Below are positions 1 through 9,322 of a stretch of DNA of 44,250 nucleotides, piece after piece (position 1 is the stretch's first letter; every line of letters starts with the position of its first letter). The notes beneath the pieces are model-generated. The model saw only the letters and a program-made list of their open reading frames with translations. It had not been told where the DNA came from and did no database searches. This DNA comes from Thermococcus sp. (GTDB taxonomy: Archaea; Methanobacteriota_B; Thermococci; Thermococcales; Thermococcaceae). The DNA lies in NCBI RefSeq assembly GCF_026991495.1, contig NZ_JALXBJ010000066.1, positions 1-44,250 of the forward strand, given 5' to 3'. A program made the translations under genes and the position numbers.

Positions 1-112
1 TACTGTTTGTTTCATTTCAAAGTATGGTATTGTCTTTGGGTTTTAAAATGGTTTGCTTTCTCGCTTGATGGCTTTTGGGTGGTTTATTGCATCCCCGCCC
101 CAAAGGGCAAGG

Positions 113-135
113 CTTTCAAAAGAAAAATGGAAATG
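113..135 (-). terminator. T-rich terminator after porB
   Basis: On the minus strand, just past the porB stop, there is a run rich in T (CATTTCCATTTTTCTTTTG). Archaeal RNA polymerase terminates at such T-rich tracts without needing a strong hairpin. The tract includes a 14-nt motif repeated after tpiA. Bases 1-112 hold no gene I can support. Confidence 0.5.
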
Positions 136-138
136 GGC

Positions 139-1134
139 TCACTCCCCTGGCTTGGGGAGGGTGACGTCAACTCCGAGAACCTTCCACATGGCCTTGATCT
201 GCTCGCGCATCTCGTCTATCGCTTCCGGCCTCTTGAAGAGGTGCTTGAACCTGCCCTGTAACTTAAGGTACTCCTCGATGGGCTTCTTGAACTCGATGGC
301 GACGACCTTTCCTCCCTCGCGCTTGACCTTCGCTCCCCCTCCGGGCGGCTGTATCTTTATGTGGAAGAAGTCGCCGTTCTCTATCTCGAAGAGCGGCCAG
401 ACACCGGTCTCGATAGCTAAGCGGGCTATCTCAACGCCCTTCTCAAGGGGGCTCTTCCAGCCGGTCGGGCAGGTGCAGTGAACCTGGACGAAGGCCGGGC
501 CCTCGACCTTTGCTGCCTTCTTCATCTTCCTGACGAAGTCGAAGGCGTTCCCTATGCTGGCGGTTGCTGCGTAGGGTATCTGGTGGGCTGCAGCGATCAG
601 AGCAACCCACTTCTTGGGCTTGTCCTCACCGATTGAGTACTTTCCGGGCGGTGAAGTTGTAGTCCAGGCCCCATAGGGCGTTGAACTTGAGCGCTGGATT
701 CCCGTGTTCATGTAGGCCTCGTTGTCGTACATCAAATAGACCACGTTGTGCCTCCTCTCGAGCATTCCCGAGAGGGCCTGCATACCAATATCTGCTGTTC
801 CGCCGTCACCGCCTATAGCCAATATCTTTCCCTTCCTTCCGAGCTTCTTCCACGCTGCCTCAACGCCGCTTGCTGCAGCTGCAGCGTTCTCAAAAGCCAC
901 GTGAATCCACGGGGCCCTCCAGGCGGTGTACGGGAAGACCGCCGAGACGACCTCCATGCATCCCGTTGCCTGGGCTATGGCGAAGGCGTTCGGATCACCG
1001 TATTTTTCTTCCATGGCCTCGCTGAAGGCCTTGGTAGCTAACTTAAGGGCGGTAGCGCACCCGCAGCCGGCGCAGGCTGCATGTCCAGGCGCCCAGTACT
1101 CGCGAGTTGTGATCGGGGGCTTCCTAACGGCCAT
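139..1134 (-). CDS. porB: Pyruvate:ferredoxin oxidoreductase, beta subunit
   Basis: This is the thiamine-diphosphate-binding beta subunit of the four-subunit archaeal pyruvate:ferredoxin oxidoreductase, which converts pyruvate plus CoA to acetyl-CoA, CO2 and reduced ferredoxin in the cytoplasm. The protein (331 aa) has the N-terminal cluster-binding cysteines ([11 protein letters not shown]), the TPP/Mg motif [10 protein letters not shown] and the conserved [14 protein letters not shown] segment. I chose the ATG at 1134 because GAGGTG lies six bases upstream; in-frame GTG 1143 and ATG 1140 are too close to that site. It is the last gene of the porDAB unit, and its upstream signals overlap the end of porA. 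It is paralogous to vorB nearby. Assignment to Por rather than Vor rests on gene order known from Pyrococcus and Thermococcus. Confidence 0.93.
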   Translation of the reverse strand: MAVRKPPITTREYWAPGHAACAGCGCATALKLATKAFSEAMEEKYGDPNAFAIAQATGCMEVVSAVFPYTAWRAPWIHVAFENAAAAASGVEAAWKKLGRKGKILAIGGDGGTADIGMQALSGMLERRHNVVYLMYDNEAYMNTGIQRSSSTPYGAWTTTSPPGKYSIGEDKPKKWVALIAAAHQIPYAATASIGNAFDFVRKMKKAAKVEGPAFVQVHCTCPTGWKSPLEKGVEIARLAIETGVWPLFEIENGDFFHIKIQPPGGGAKVKREGGKVVAIEFKKPIEEYLKLQGRFKHLFKRPEAIDEMREQIKAMWKVLGVDVTLPKPGE

Positions 1135-1144
1135 CTTCATCACC

Positions 1145-2329
1145 TCACAGTATCTCCTTCCTCAGGCCGATCCAGTTGACCTCATCAAACTCCTCACCGG
1201 CGATGGCCTTCTGGGCTATGCCTACCACCTCATCGAGGTTCCCGAAGGTAACGTCCCTGCCGCCGAGTCCGAGGATGAAGTCTATCAGTATGGGCTTCTC
1301 CTTCTGGTTCACAAGAGCCCTGCTGAAGTCCTGGAAGAGGGCCCCGCCGACGCTGAAGGTGACGTTCTTCTCAAGGAGCGCTATGACCTTCGCCTTCTTT
1401 GCCAGCTTCCTGACCTCCTCCGCCGGGAACGGGCGGTAAACTGTGAGCTTTGCAGCGCCGACCTTCACTCCCTTCTCCCTGAGGTGGTCAACGTACTCCT
1501 TCACCGTTCCGGCTAAAGAGCCCATGGTGACGAGCACTATCTCGGCGTCGTCAGTTCTGTACTCCTCCACCTTGCTGTACTTCCTGCCAAAGCGCTTCTC
1601 GAACTCCTCAAAGACCTCGTCAATGACCTTCTTGGCGTTCTCGTTGGCCTCCCAGACGGTGTAGCGGGCCTCCATGTAGTGGGCCGGGAACGCTAAGGTG
1701 CCCTGGGTTATCGGCTTAGCCGGGTCGAGATAGGCATGTTTAGGCTCGTACTCACCGAGGAACTCGTCCACAGCCTCCTGGTCCGGTATCTCCACGGGCT
1801 CGACCGTGTGGGTCAGGATGAATGCGTCGAAGCCTATCATCGCCGGGAGAAGAACCCTCTCGTCTTCGGCAACCTTGAAGGCTATGAGTATGAGATCCAA
1901 AGCTTCCTGGTTGTTCTCGGCGTAGAACTGCATCCAGCCAGTGTCGCGCTGGCTTATGCTGTCCTGCCAGTCGTTCCAGATGTTGATCGGTGCCGAGAGA
2001 GAGCGGTTTCCAACGGCAACAACGATTGGAAGGCGCATTCCTGCTGCTATGAAGAGAACCTCGTGCATCAGGGCGAGGCCCTGGGAGGCCGTTGCCGTGA
2101 AGGTTCTAACGCCGGCCGCTGAAGCTCCAACACAGGCCGAAATCGCTGAGTGCTCGCTCTCGACCTTTATGAACTCGGCGTCGAGTTCGCCGTTGGCGAC
2201 GAACTCGCTGATCTTCTCGGGAACGAGCGTCGATGGAGTAATCGGGAAAGCCGCTATGACCTTCGGCTTTGCAAGCTTGGCCGCCCAGGCGGCGGCTTCG
2301 TTGGCCTTCATAACGGTTCTAATCGGCAT
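1145..2329 (-). CDS. porA: Pyruvate:ferredoxin oxidoreductase, alpha subunit
   Basis: Alpha subunit of pyruvate:ferredoxin oxidoreductase, carrying the TPP pyrimidine-binding and transketolase C-terminal-like domains. The protein is about 394 aa, the normal size. Visible family segments are [10 protein letters not shown] near the N-terminus, the ESEHSAIS region, [11 protein letters not shown] and the segment [11 protein letters not shown] shared with VorA. The preferred start is ATG 2329, preceded by GAGGTGGTGG; an in-frame GTG at 2344 would overlap the porD stop and lacks spacing. A 48-nt stretch (1905-1952) is identical to vorA (4409-4456), suggesting recent conversion between the paralogues or strong constraint. 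It lies between porD and porB in one tight transcription unit. Confidence 0.93.
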   Translation of the reverse strand: MPIRTVMKANEAAAWAAKLAKPKVIAAFPITPSTLVPEKISEFVANGELDAEFIKVESEHSAISACVGASAAGVRTFTATASQGLALMHEVLFIAAGMRLPIVVAVGNRSLSAPINIWNDWQDSISQRDTGWMQFYAENNQEALDLILIAFKVAEDERVLLPAMIGFDAFILTHTVEPVEIPDQEAVDEFLGEYEPKHAYLDPAKPITQGTLAFPAHYMEARYTVWEANENAKKVIDEVFEEFEKRFGRKYSKVEEYRTDDAEIVLVTMGSLAGTVKEYVDHLREKGVKVGAAKLTVYRPFPAEEVRKLAKKAKVIALLEKNVTFSVGGALFQDFSRALVNQKEKPILIDFILGLGGRDVTFGNLDEVVGIAQKAIAGEEFDEVNWIGLRKEIL

Positions 2330-2340
2330 CTTCCACCACC

Positions 2341-2658
2341 TCACTTAGCCTCCCTAACCATAACTATCGCGTTGGTCGGGCACTCGTTGGCGCATATCCC
2401 GCAGCCCTTACAGTAGTTGTAGTCGAAGACCGGGTAGTTCTCCTCGTCGAGGTAGATAGCCGGCTCGGGGCAGTAGATGTAGCAGAGGTAGCAGCGGACG
2501 CACTTGTCGCGGTTGAACTCGGGCATGAAGACCCTCCACGAGCCCGTTTTGTTTATGACGCTGCTCCCCGGGATACGGGCTATCGCGCCTGGGGTCATCT
2601 TTTCGCTGTACTCCCTCTCAACCCTCTCGATGTCGGCCTTAAACGGGCTTTCAGCCAT
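2341..2658 (-). CDS. porD: Pyruvate:ferredoxin oxidoreductase, delta (ferredoxin) subunit
   Basis: Small 2x[4Fe-4S] ferredoxin-type delta subunit that passes electrons from the TPP/Fe-S core to external ferredoxin. The two clusters are bound by CVRCYLCYIYCPEP and CKGCGICANECP, both complete CxxCxxCxxxCP motifs. The start at ATG 2658 follows GGGGTGATAGGT; the in-frame GTG at 2667 falls inside that ribosome site. The protein is 105 aa, normal for the family. The second cluster region shares 53 identical bases (2365-2417) with vorD (4871-4923). It heads porDAB; no clear TATA box is visible in the 58-nt gap to vorB, so read-through from the vor genes is possible. Confidence 0.93.
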   Translation of the reverse strand: MAESPFKADIERVEREYSEKMTPGAIARIPGSSVINKTGSWRVFMPEFNRDKCVRCYLCYIYCPEPAIYLDEENYPVFDYNYCKGCGICANECPTNAIVMVREAK

Positions 2659-2716
2659 ACCTATCACCCCTGTGAGTTTTCATTTGGGACTCAAACACTA
2701 TCAAACAAGGAAAGGG

Positions 2717-3652
2717 TCAGCCGAAGACCCCCGCGAGCTTCTTCAGCTTCTCCCACTCGTGGTTGACCCACCGCTGGAGTATCTCAACGTCCTCCTTGGT
2801 CATGTACTTGAAGCGGCCCTGGAGCTTGAGGAACTCCTCTATGGGCTTCGGTTCCTTCCTCGTGGAAGGCATGTTTATCCTGTACTTGCCGTTCTCGTAC
2901 TCGAAGAGCGGGAAGTAGGCGGTCTGAACTGCCAGGCGGGCTATCTCAATGCTCTTGTCTGTCGGGCTTCTCCACCCGGTCGGGCACGGGCTGAAGAGCT
3001 GGATGAAGCTCGGTCCGGGTATCTCCTTCGCCTTCCTGAGCTTCCTTATGAAGTCCTCGGGGTAGGCAACGCTCGCGGTTGCCGCGTAGGGAACCTCGTG
3101 GGCTATGACTATGTCTATGACCTTCTTCTTGTGCCTCTTCTCCAAAAAGTGCCTCTTTCCTCCGGGGGTGTTGGTCGTCCAGGCACCGTAGGGCGTTGAA
3201 CCGCTCCTCTGGATCCCGGTGTTCATGTAGGCCTCGTTGTCGTACATTATGTAGACCGCATCGTGCCCCCTCTCAAGGAAGCCGCTTAAAGCTTGGAGGC
3301 CTATGTCAGCTGTTCCGCCGTCACCGGCCCAGCCGACCACCATTACTCCATCCTCGCCCTTAACCTTGTATCCCATCGCCTTCAAAGCGGCCTCGATGCC
3401 GCTCATAACCGCGCCGGTGGTCTCAAAAGCGGTGTGGAAGAGGTTGGCGTCGAGGGTGTTGTAGGGCCAGGCACCGGCTATGATCGTCGAACAGCAGGCC
3501 GGGATGACGACTATCGTTTTCCTCCCGTAGGCCTTGAGGACGTACCTAAGGCCGAGGGAAGCGCCGCAGCCCTGGCAGGCCGTATGACCGGCGTAGAAGT
3601 GCTCCTCCGCGGGGAGGGTCAGCCTCTTCTTAACGCTCTCGGGAATCTCCAT
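2717..3652 (-). CDS. vorB: 2-Oxoisovalerate:ferredoxin oxidoreductase, beta subunit
   Basis: TPP-binding beta subunit of the branched-chain 2-oxoacid:ferredoxin oxidoreductase, used in peptide fermentation to convert transaminated Val, Leu and Ile to acyl-CoA and reduced ferredoxin. The 311-aa protein has the cluster cysteines in GHTACQGCGASL and the TPP motif [12 protein letters not shown]. The start ATG 3652 (MEIPES) overlaps the vorA stop region and is preceded by GAGGTGAGGGAG; the longer reading from 3679 would begin inside vorA. It is paralogous to porB and shorter at the C-terminal half, as in other Thermococcales. The Vor label follows gene order porG-vorDAB-porDAB. Confidence 0.92.
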   Translation of the reverse strand: MEIPESVKKRLTLPAEEHFYAGHTACQGCGASLGLRYVLKAYGRKTIVVIPACCSTIIAGAWPYNTLDANLFHTAFETTGAVMSGIEAALKAMGYKVKGEDGVMVVGWAGDGGTADIGLQALSGFLERGHDAVYIMYDNEAYMNTGIQRSGSTPYGAWTTNTPGGKRHFLEKRHKKKVIDIVIAHEVPYAATASVAYPEDFIRKLRKAKEIPGPSFIQLFSPCPTGWRSPTDKSIEIARLAVQTAYFPLFEYENGKYRINMPSTRKEPKPIEEFLKLQGRFKYMTKEDVEILQRWVNHEWEKLKKLAGVFG

Positions 3653-3657
3653 CTCCC

Positions 3658-4845
3658 TCACCTCTTGAGGTGGAACCACTCAACCTCTCTATCGAGCTTT
3701 CCGCTCTCTATTATCTCCTTCATGTTCTCGGCTATGGCCCTGACGTCTCTGACCGTGAAGTCCCTTCCGCCGAGCCCGACGATGTAGTTCTTCATTATCG
3801 GCCTCGCACCGGTGCCGTAGAGCGCTCCTTTGGCCTCGTTGAAGAGTATGCCCTCCTGTCCGAAGGAGAAGTTCCTGTCCAAGACCGCTATCCCCTTGAC
3901 CTTCTCGGCTATCTCGAGAAGCTCTTCCCGCGGGAACGGGCGGAACCACCTCACCTTCGCGTAGCCGACCTTGTAGCCCTCGCTCCTCAAAAGGTCAACT
4001 GCCTCCTTAACGGTTCCCATGAGCGAGCCCAGGCCCATGAAGACGAAGTCGGCATCGTCCACGTGGCCCTTCTCTATCATGTCGCTGTAGTCCCTTCCAA
4101 AGCGCTCTCCGAACTCCTTTCCGACCTCCTTGATGACCTTTTTAGCGTCTTCGTGGGCCTTGGCTAACTTGTAGCGGAACTCGTAGTAGTCCGCTGGAGT
4201 CGCCAAAGCACCAACCGATATCGGGTTGTCGAAGTCAGTGAGCGTGTAGAGGGGCTTCCTCGGCGGAAGGAACTCGTCAACAAGCTCCTGGGGGATCATC
4301 TCGACAACGTCGTAGGTGTGGCTTAGGATGAAGGCGCTCTCGACGACCATTACCGGAACGTTGACTGTCTCGGCCACCTTGAATGCCATCAGAACACCGT
4401 CGTAAACCTCCTGGTTGTTCTCGGCGTAGAACTGCATCCAGCCAGTGTCGCGCTGGGCCAAGCTGTCGGTCTGGTCGTCCCAGACGCTCCATGGGGGGGC
4501 CATGGCCCTGTTGACGTCTACCATGACTATCGGCAGCCTCGCACCGCTCGCCCAGTGGAGCATCTCGTGCATTAAAGCGAGTCCCTGGGCGGCGGTGGCT
4601 GTGAAGGCCCTCGCCCCTGTTGCCGAAGCTCCGATTGTGGCGGCCATTGCCGAGTGCTCGCTCTCAACCGGGACGTACTGGATGTCGGTCTCGCCGTTGG
4701 CTATGAACTCGGCTATCTTCTCTATGATGCTCGTCTGGGGCGTGATCGGGTAAGCGGCGACGACCTGAACGCGCGCGTGCTTGACCGCGTATGCAGCGGC
4801 GTAGTTGCCGCTCACAACTTTTCTAATCGGCTTGTACTCGACCAT
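3658..4845 (-). CDS. vorA: 2-Oxoisovalerate:ferredoxin oxidoreductase, alpha subunit
   Basis: Alpha subunit of the 2-oxoisovalerate:ferredoxin oxidoreductase (395 aa). Visible family segments are AAYPITPQTS, ESEHSAMAA, TATAAQGLALM and [11 protein letters not shown], and it aligns along its full length with PorA. The start ATG 4845 lies right after the vorD stop and is served by GGAGGAGAAG upstream. The vorDAB genes are translationally packed: the vorD stop touches vorA, and vorA overlaps the vorB start region. VorA and PorA are ancient duplicates that use a common gamma subunit (PorG). Confidence 0.93.
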   Translation of the reverse strand: MVEYKPIRKVVSGNYAAAYAVKHARVQVVAAYPITPQTSIIEKIAEFIANGETDIQYVPVESEHSAMAATIGASATGARAFTATAAQGLALMHEMLHWASGARLPIVMVDVNRAMAPPWSVWDDQTDSLAQRDTGWMQFYAENNQEVYDGVLMAFKVAETVNVPVMVVESAFILSHTYDVVEMIPQELVDEFLPPRKPLYTLTDFDNPISVGALATPADYYEFRYKLAKAHEDAKKVIKEVGKEFGERFGRDYSDMIEKGHVDDADFVFMGLGSLMGTVKEAVDLLRSEGYKVGYAKVRWFRPFPREELLEIAEKVKGIAVLDRNFSFGQEGILFNEAKGALYGTGARPIMKNYIVGLGGRDFTVRDVRAIAENMKEIIESGKLDREVEWFHLKR

Positions 4846-4846
4846 T

Positions 4847-5173
4847 TCACTTCTCCTCCTTCTCCATCGTTATCGCGTTGGTCGGGCACTCGTTGGCGCA
4901 TATCCCGCAGCCCTTACAGTAGTCGTAGTCCACAGCTACATAACCGTCGGGCTTGATGTAGATTGCAGGCTCCGGGCAGAACTTCCAGCAGATATAGCAC
5001 TTGACGCACTTACTCTCATCTATAACGGGCATGAAAGTTCTCCAGTCCCCTGTGAAGTTGCTCAAAGTAGTGCCGAGGCTTACCGGGGCCTCCGGATACT
5101 GCTCGATAGACCGGAAGGTCAGCTTCCTCGCCTCGGCTTTCTTCTCCCCGAACAGGGTGTTCTCCAATCCCAT
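4847..5173 (-). CDS. vorD: 2-Oxoisovalerate:ferredoxin oxidoreductase, delta (ferredoxin) subunit
   Basis: Ferredoxin-like delta subunit of the Vor complex (about 108 aa). It carries two [4Fe-4S] motifs, CVKCYICWKFCPEP and CKGCGICANECP, the second nearly identical to PorD at the DNA level. The start is taken as ATG 5173 in GGTGGTGATG; GTG 5179 is in frame and also possible, so the N-terminus is uncertain by two residues. It follows porG by 33 nt and precedes vorA with touching stop and start, consistent with one porG-vorDAB transcript. Confidence 0.92.
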   Translation of the reverse strand: MGLENTLFGEKKAEARKLTFRSIEQYPEAPVSLGTTLSNFTGDWRTFMPVIDESKCVKCYICWKFCPEPAIYIKPDGYVAVDYDYCKGCGICANECPTNAITMEKEEK

Positions 5174-5206
5174 CACCACCTTTGAGTTAAGGAAGGGAAG
5201 AGAAGA

Positions 5207-5764
5207 TCAGAGCTCGTAGACGACTGTCTTGTTGTAGGCCTCTTCGGCGGCCTTGGCGTTCTTCTCGCCGAGTGCCCCGGAGAAGGTCTCCTTTATGGCC
5301 TCCTTAACGTAGTCAAGGCCGACTATACCCGTGGCCTTTGCGACGGCACCGAGGATCGCGGTGTTGGTTATCGGCAAACCGAGGACTTCGAGGGCTATTG
5401 TCGTCGCATCTACGAGTGCTAACTTCGCCGGCTTCTTCTTGAGCTCCTTCAGAACCTCGTCCTTGCTCTTCTCAGTGTTTACTATGACTGTCCCGCCGTC
5501 CTTGAGTCCGGCCGTAACGTCAACGGTTTCCAAGAGGCTCGGGTCGAGAACCACAACTATATCCGGCTCGTAGATCTGGGTCTTTATCCTTATGGGCTTG
5601 TCGTCTATCCTTGTGAAAGCGGTAACCGGCGCCCCACGCCTTTCAACTCCGAAGAACGGGAACGCCTGGACGTATTTTCCTTCCTTAAACGCTGAAGAGG
5701 CCAAGATGTTGGCGGCCGTAACGGCGCCCTGTCCACCCCTACCGTGAAAACGTACCTCAATCAT
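5207..5764 (-). CDS. porG: Shared gamma subunit of pyruvate and 2-oxoisovalerate ferredoxin oxidoreductases
   Basis: Gamma subunit (185 aa) common to both the Por and Vor complexes in Thermococcales; only one gamma gene is present here beside two alpha-beta-delta sets, which matches the known arrangement. The N-terminal [14 protein letters not shown] is the hallmark of this domain, which helps bind CoA and complete the complex. The ATG at 5764 has AGGAGG nine bases upstream. As first gene of the cluster it likely sets expression of all seven subunits from the promoter at about 5808-5824. Confidence 0.95.
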   Translation of the reverse strand: MIEVRFHGRGGQGAVTAANILASSAFKEGKYVQAFPFFGVERRGAPVTAFTRIDDKPIRIKTQIYEPDIVVVLDPSLLETVDVTAGLKDGGTVIVNTEKSKDEVLKELKKKPAKLALVDATTIALEVLGLPITNTAILGAVAKATGIVGLDYVKEAIKETFSGALGEKNAKAAEEAYNKTVVYEL

Positions 5765-5807
5765 CTTCCTGCCTCCTTGGAGTTTTCACCTGAAGTTGGC
5801 CGGGGGC

Positions 5808-5824
5808 ATTTATTTATGTTTCGG
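5808..5824 (-). promoter_or_regulatory. Probable BRE/TATA promoter of porG
   Basis: On the minus strand CGAAACATAAATAAATG resembles a purine-rich BRE followed by an archaeal TATA box. It would start transcription about 25 nt downstream, giving a leader of roughly 20 nt with the porG ribosome site. Confidence 0.45.
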
Positions 5825-5894
5825 TATCGGTTTAAGCTCCTTCGGATGAAAGATGGGTAGAAGTGAACAGGAAGCGGCATCAGCGCTTTTTAGA

Positions 5895-5919
5895 TGGAGG
5901 ATTCTAAGGGAACCTCCAG
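5895..5919. other. Imperfect hairpin upstream of pitA
   Basis: TGGAGG and CCTCCA form the base of an inverted repeat; TTC and GAA extend it inward past a bulged A, around a 5-nt loop. It lies upstream of the pitA TATA box and so outside the expected pitA leader. Its role is unknown; it may be a remnant or a binding site. Confidence 0.3.
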
Positions 5920-5920
5920 C

Positions 5921-5934
5921 AAAATCTTTTAAAG
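5921..5934 (+). promoter_or_regulatory. Probable promoter of pitA
   Basis: AAAATCTTTTAAAG is a good BRE plus TATA match. The predicted start of transcription is near 5956, leaving about 33 nt of leader containing GGGGTGATCG before the pitA ATG. Confidence 0.5.
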
Positions 5935-5935
5935 G

Positions 5936-5959
5936 GCGGTTAAATAGTCTATGAACCGC
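5936..5959. promoter_or_regulatory. Candidate pitA operator (inverted repeat)
   Basis: GCGGTT and AACCGC are perfect 6-bp arms separated by 12 bases. The element starts just after the TATA box and covers the predicted transcription start, the usual position of archaeal repressor sites. The regulator is unknown; a phosphate-responsive one would fit the gene. Confidence 0.35.
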
Positions 5960-5988
5960 AATATAATCTATATAGCCGGGGTGATCGA

Positions 5989-6951
5989 ATGGAAGCAGTG
6001 GGCATCGCCCTCATCGCAACCGCCTTTTACATCGCCTGGAACATAGGCTCCAACGATTCGGCCAACGCTATGGGAACTGCCGTGGGTGCGGGCATCCTGA
6101 GCTTCAGGCAGGCCACACTGACGATAGCCATCTTCACGCTGATGGGGGCTTACCTGAGGGGTTATAAAGTCATGAAAACCGTCGGGAAGGGTATAATCCC
6201 CCCCGGATACCTTACACTTGAGCTCGCGGTTATAGCCCTTCTCTCCGCCGGCGTCTGGGTTACTATAGCCACCATAAAGGGCCTCCCCGTTTCAACGACC
6301 CAAGCGATAGTTGGCGGTGTCCTCGGGGTCGGACTGAGCATAAACGCCCCCATAAACTGGAAAACGATGGAGGAGATAGCGGCCGCGTGGGTCATCTCCC
6401 CGATCCTCGCCGGGGTTCTCGCCGCTGTTCTCTACAGGTTCTACGGGGCTGTTGTGTCAAGGATGAAGAGCGTCTCAATGATAGAACTGTTCTACAAAAC
6501 GTTAGCGATCCTCGGAGGGGCCTACATGGCCTTCAACTTCGGGACGAACGAAGTTGCAAACGCCTCGGGCCCCGTGGTGGGGGCGGGCTTCTTAGAGCCG
6601 AGGGCGGCCGGGGTCATCGTAGCCTTAAGCCTCGCCACGGGTTCACTCACCTTCAGCTACGCCGTCATACACACCGTTGGGAAGAAGATAACCGCCCTCG
6701 GCCCTATCTCGGCCTTCGCGGCCCAGTTTGGCTCGGCGATAGCGGTCAGCATGGCCAACATGGTCGGCCTCCCCGTGAGCTCAAGCCAGGCGATAGTGGG
6801 CGGTGTGGTGGGGGTCGGACTGACGACGGGAGGGGGCGTTGACAGGAAGGTAATCTGGGACATCCTCTTCGGCTGGGTGGCCACCCCGACAATAGCCATA
6901 ATCATCTCATTCATCGTTTACCGGCTCTTCGCCGTGGTCGGCCTCGTTTAG
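5989..6951 (+). CDS. pitA: PiT-family inorganic phosphate transporter
   Basis: Integral membrane phosphate permease of the PHO4/PiT family, importing phosphate with cations. The 320-aa protein shows the two-fold internal repeat typical of the family: N-terminal GSNDSANAMGTAVG (about residues 21-34) and C-terminal FGTNEVANASGPVVG (about 184-198), each followed later by LPVSTTQAIVGG or LPVSSSQAIVGG. About 9-10 hydrophobic segments are visible. The ATG is preceded by GGGGTGATCG. The last 45 nt overlap the antisense 3' end of hflX. No PhoU-like partner gene is adjacent. Confidence 0.92.
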   Translation: MEAVGIALIATAFYIAWNIGSNDSANAMGTAVGAGILSFRQATLTIAIFTLMGAYLRGYKVMKTVGKGIIPPGYLTLELAVIALLSAGVWVTIATIKGLPVSTTQAIVGGVLGVGLSINAPINWKTMEEIAAAWVISPILAGVLAAVLYRFYGAVVSRMKSVSMIELFYKTLAILGGAYMAFNFGTNEVANASGPVVGAGFLEPRAAGVIVALSLATGSLTFSYAVIHTVGKKITALGPISAFAAQFGSAIAVSMANMVGLPVSSSQAIVGGVVGVGLTTGGGVDRKVIWDILFGWVATPTIAIIISFIVYRLFAVVGLV

Positions 6952-8217
6952 GGCCTCGACCTTGATGCCGAACTTCCCCAGCTCCTTCAGTGCCCCGAGG
7001 GGGAGGAGGGCCTTCACCCTAACAGGATCCGAGTAGTCCACGCCTAAAACCTCCCCCACGGACTCGATGAAGCTGACAACCCTCGCAGGATCCGTCCCGT
7101 TGGGCACGACTACCTCAAGGGGCCGGTATTTTGGAAGGTGGGGTATCAGATCCTCAAGGGCTTTGTAGAGCCCTTCCAGCTCCCCCTCCTTTGCCGATGC
7201 CGCGACAACACCCCTCACGCTCGGGGCGTAGAGCTCGCATAACTCAACCACCCTGCGCCTTTTCTCCTCGGCCTCCTCCCTACCCAAGAGGTCAACCTTG
7301 TTCATCACTATGAGGGTGGGCTTTTGGAGGGCCTTCAGCTCCTTTAGAATCCTCAGGGAGGCGAGGAGCTTCCTCTTGACTTCCCCCCACGGTTCGCTCG
7401 CATCGAGAACGAGCAGAACAACGTCCGCCCTGACTATCTCCTCAAGCGTTGAGTGGAAGGCCTCGACTATGAAGGGGGGAAGGTTGTCTATGAACCCAAC
7501 CGTATCTGTAACCAAGACCCTCCTGCGCCCGAGGCCGAAGCGCCTCGTCGTTGTGTCGAGCGTTGTGAACATCTGGTTCCCGGCTTCGAGTCTTTCCCCG
7601 GCGAGGGCGTTGAGGAGGGTGGACTTCCCCGCGTTCGTGTAGCCCGCGAGCGCGACGAGCAGGAACCCTAACTCCTCCCTCCTCTTCCTCCTTATCTCCC
7701 TGTCCTCCCTTATCTTCTCAAGCCTCTTCCTGATCCTTCCCATCCTCCTGCGGACGTGCCTGAGGTACTGCCTGGTCTGGTACTCGCCCATGCCCTTGAA
7801 GCCCGCCCTGTCTCCGAGGCGTATCCTCCTTATGGCCTCCTTGACGAAGGGGATCTCGTAGTGCAGGGAAGCGAGCTCGACTTGAAGCTTCGCCTCCTTA
7901 GAGTGCGCCCTCTTCTCAAATATCTCAAGGACCAGCTGCCATCTGTCTATCACGTCAACCCTGAGCTCCTTCCAGAGGTTGTAGGCCTGACTTGGTGTGA
8001 GCCTGTTGGCAAAGACCACCCTATCCGGCCTGAGCTCCCTCACAAGCCGCCTAAGCTCTTCAAGCTTTCCCCTCCCTATGTTGTAGCCGGGATGCTCCTC
8101 CCGTTTCTGCTCCACCACGGCTAAAACATCGTAGCCCGCGCTCCTCAGGAGCTCCTCGAACTCCTCCCTGCTGGGGGATTCTCCCCTTGAATACCTGATG
8201 ACGCCTATTGCTTTCAT
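6907..8217 (-). CDS. hflX: GTPase HflX
   Basis: Ribosome-associated GTPase of the HflX family. The protein (436 aa) has the N-terminal HflX nucleotide-binding domain, a basic helical linker at about residues 150-183, then the G domain with P-loop GYTNAGKST (about 192-200), DTVGFI and NKVD. The start is ATG 8217 (MKAIGV), which begins at the conserved family N-terminus; a longer reading to 8247 has no better ribosome site. It is convergent with pitA and overlaps it by 45 nt, and divergent from kae1. Known family members split or rescue ribosomes under stress; that role here is inferred from the family. Confidence 0.92.
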   Translation of the reverse strand: MKAIGVIRYSRGESPSREEFEELLRSAGYDVLAVVEQKREEHPGYNIGRGKLEELRRLVRELRPDRVVFANRLTPSQAYNLWKELRVDVIDRWQLVLEIFEKRAHSKEAKLQVELASLHYEIPFVKEAIRRIRLGDRAGFKGMGEYQTRQYLRHVRRRMGRIRKRLEKIREDREIRRKRREELGFLLVALAGYTNAGKSTLLNALAGERLEAGNQMFTTLDTTTRRFGLGRRRVLVTDTVGFIDNLPPFIVEAFHSTLEEIVRADVVLLVLDASEPWGEVKRKLLASLRILKELKALQKPTLIVMNKVDLLGREEAEEKRRRVVELCELYAPSVRGVVAASAKEGELEGLYKALEDLIPHLPKYRPLEVVVPNGTDPARVVSFIESVGEVLGVDYSDPVRVKALLPLGALKELGKFGIKVEALNEADHGEEPVNDE

Positions 8218-8277
8218 CCCCTTCACACCCACTCGGGGAGTGCTCAAAGGGCTTCCCAGCTTTCCCTTCCGGTCTAT

Positions 8278-8292
8278 CCTTATAATTATTTC
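8278..8292 (-). promoter_or_regulatory. Probable promoter of hflX
   Basis: On the minus strand GAAATAATTATAAGG fits a BRE plus TATA box about 65 nt upstream of the hflX ATG, giving a leader near 45 nt. It lies only a few bases from the kae1 promoter, so the two genes share a compact divergent control region. Confidence 0.45.
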
Positions 8293-8295
8293 AGC

Positions 8296-8310
8296 CCCAA
8301 ACCTTTTTAA
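8296..8310 (+). promoter_or_regulatory. Probable promoter of kae1
   Basis: CCAAACCTTTTTAA is a BRE/TATA match. A start 25-27 nt downstream falls at about 8333, within two bases of the first kae1 ATG, so the message is probably leaderless; no ribosome site is visible before the ATG. Confidence 0.5.
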
Positions 8311-9312
<1,002 letters not shown>

Positions 9313-9322
9313 GGTGGCCTCG

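Noticed and set aside
926..1516. A 196-aa plus-strand frame across porB and porA
   Set aside because: Antisense to two clear subunits and no family match.
2504..3199. A 231-aa plus-strand frame across porD and vorB
   Set aside because: Antisense shadow; no ribosome site or TATA.
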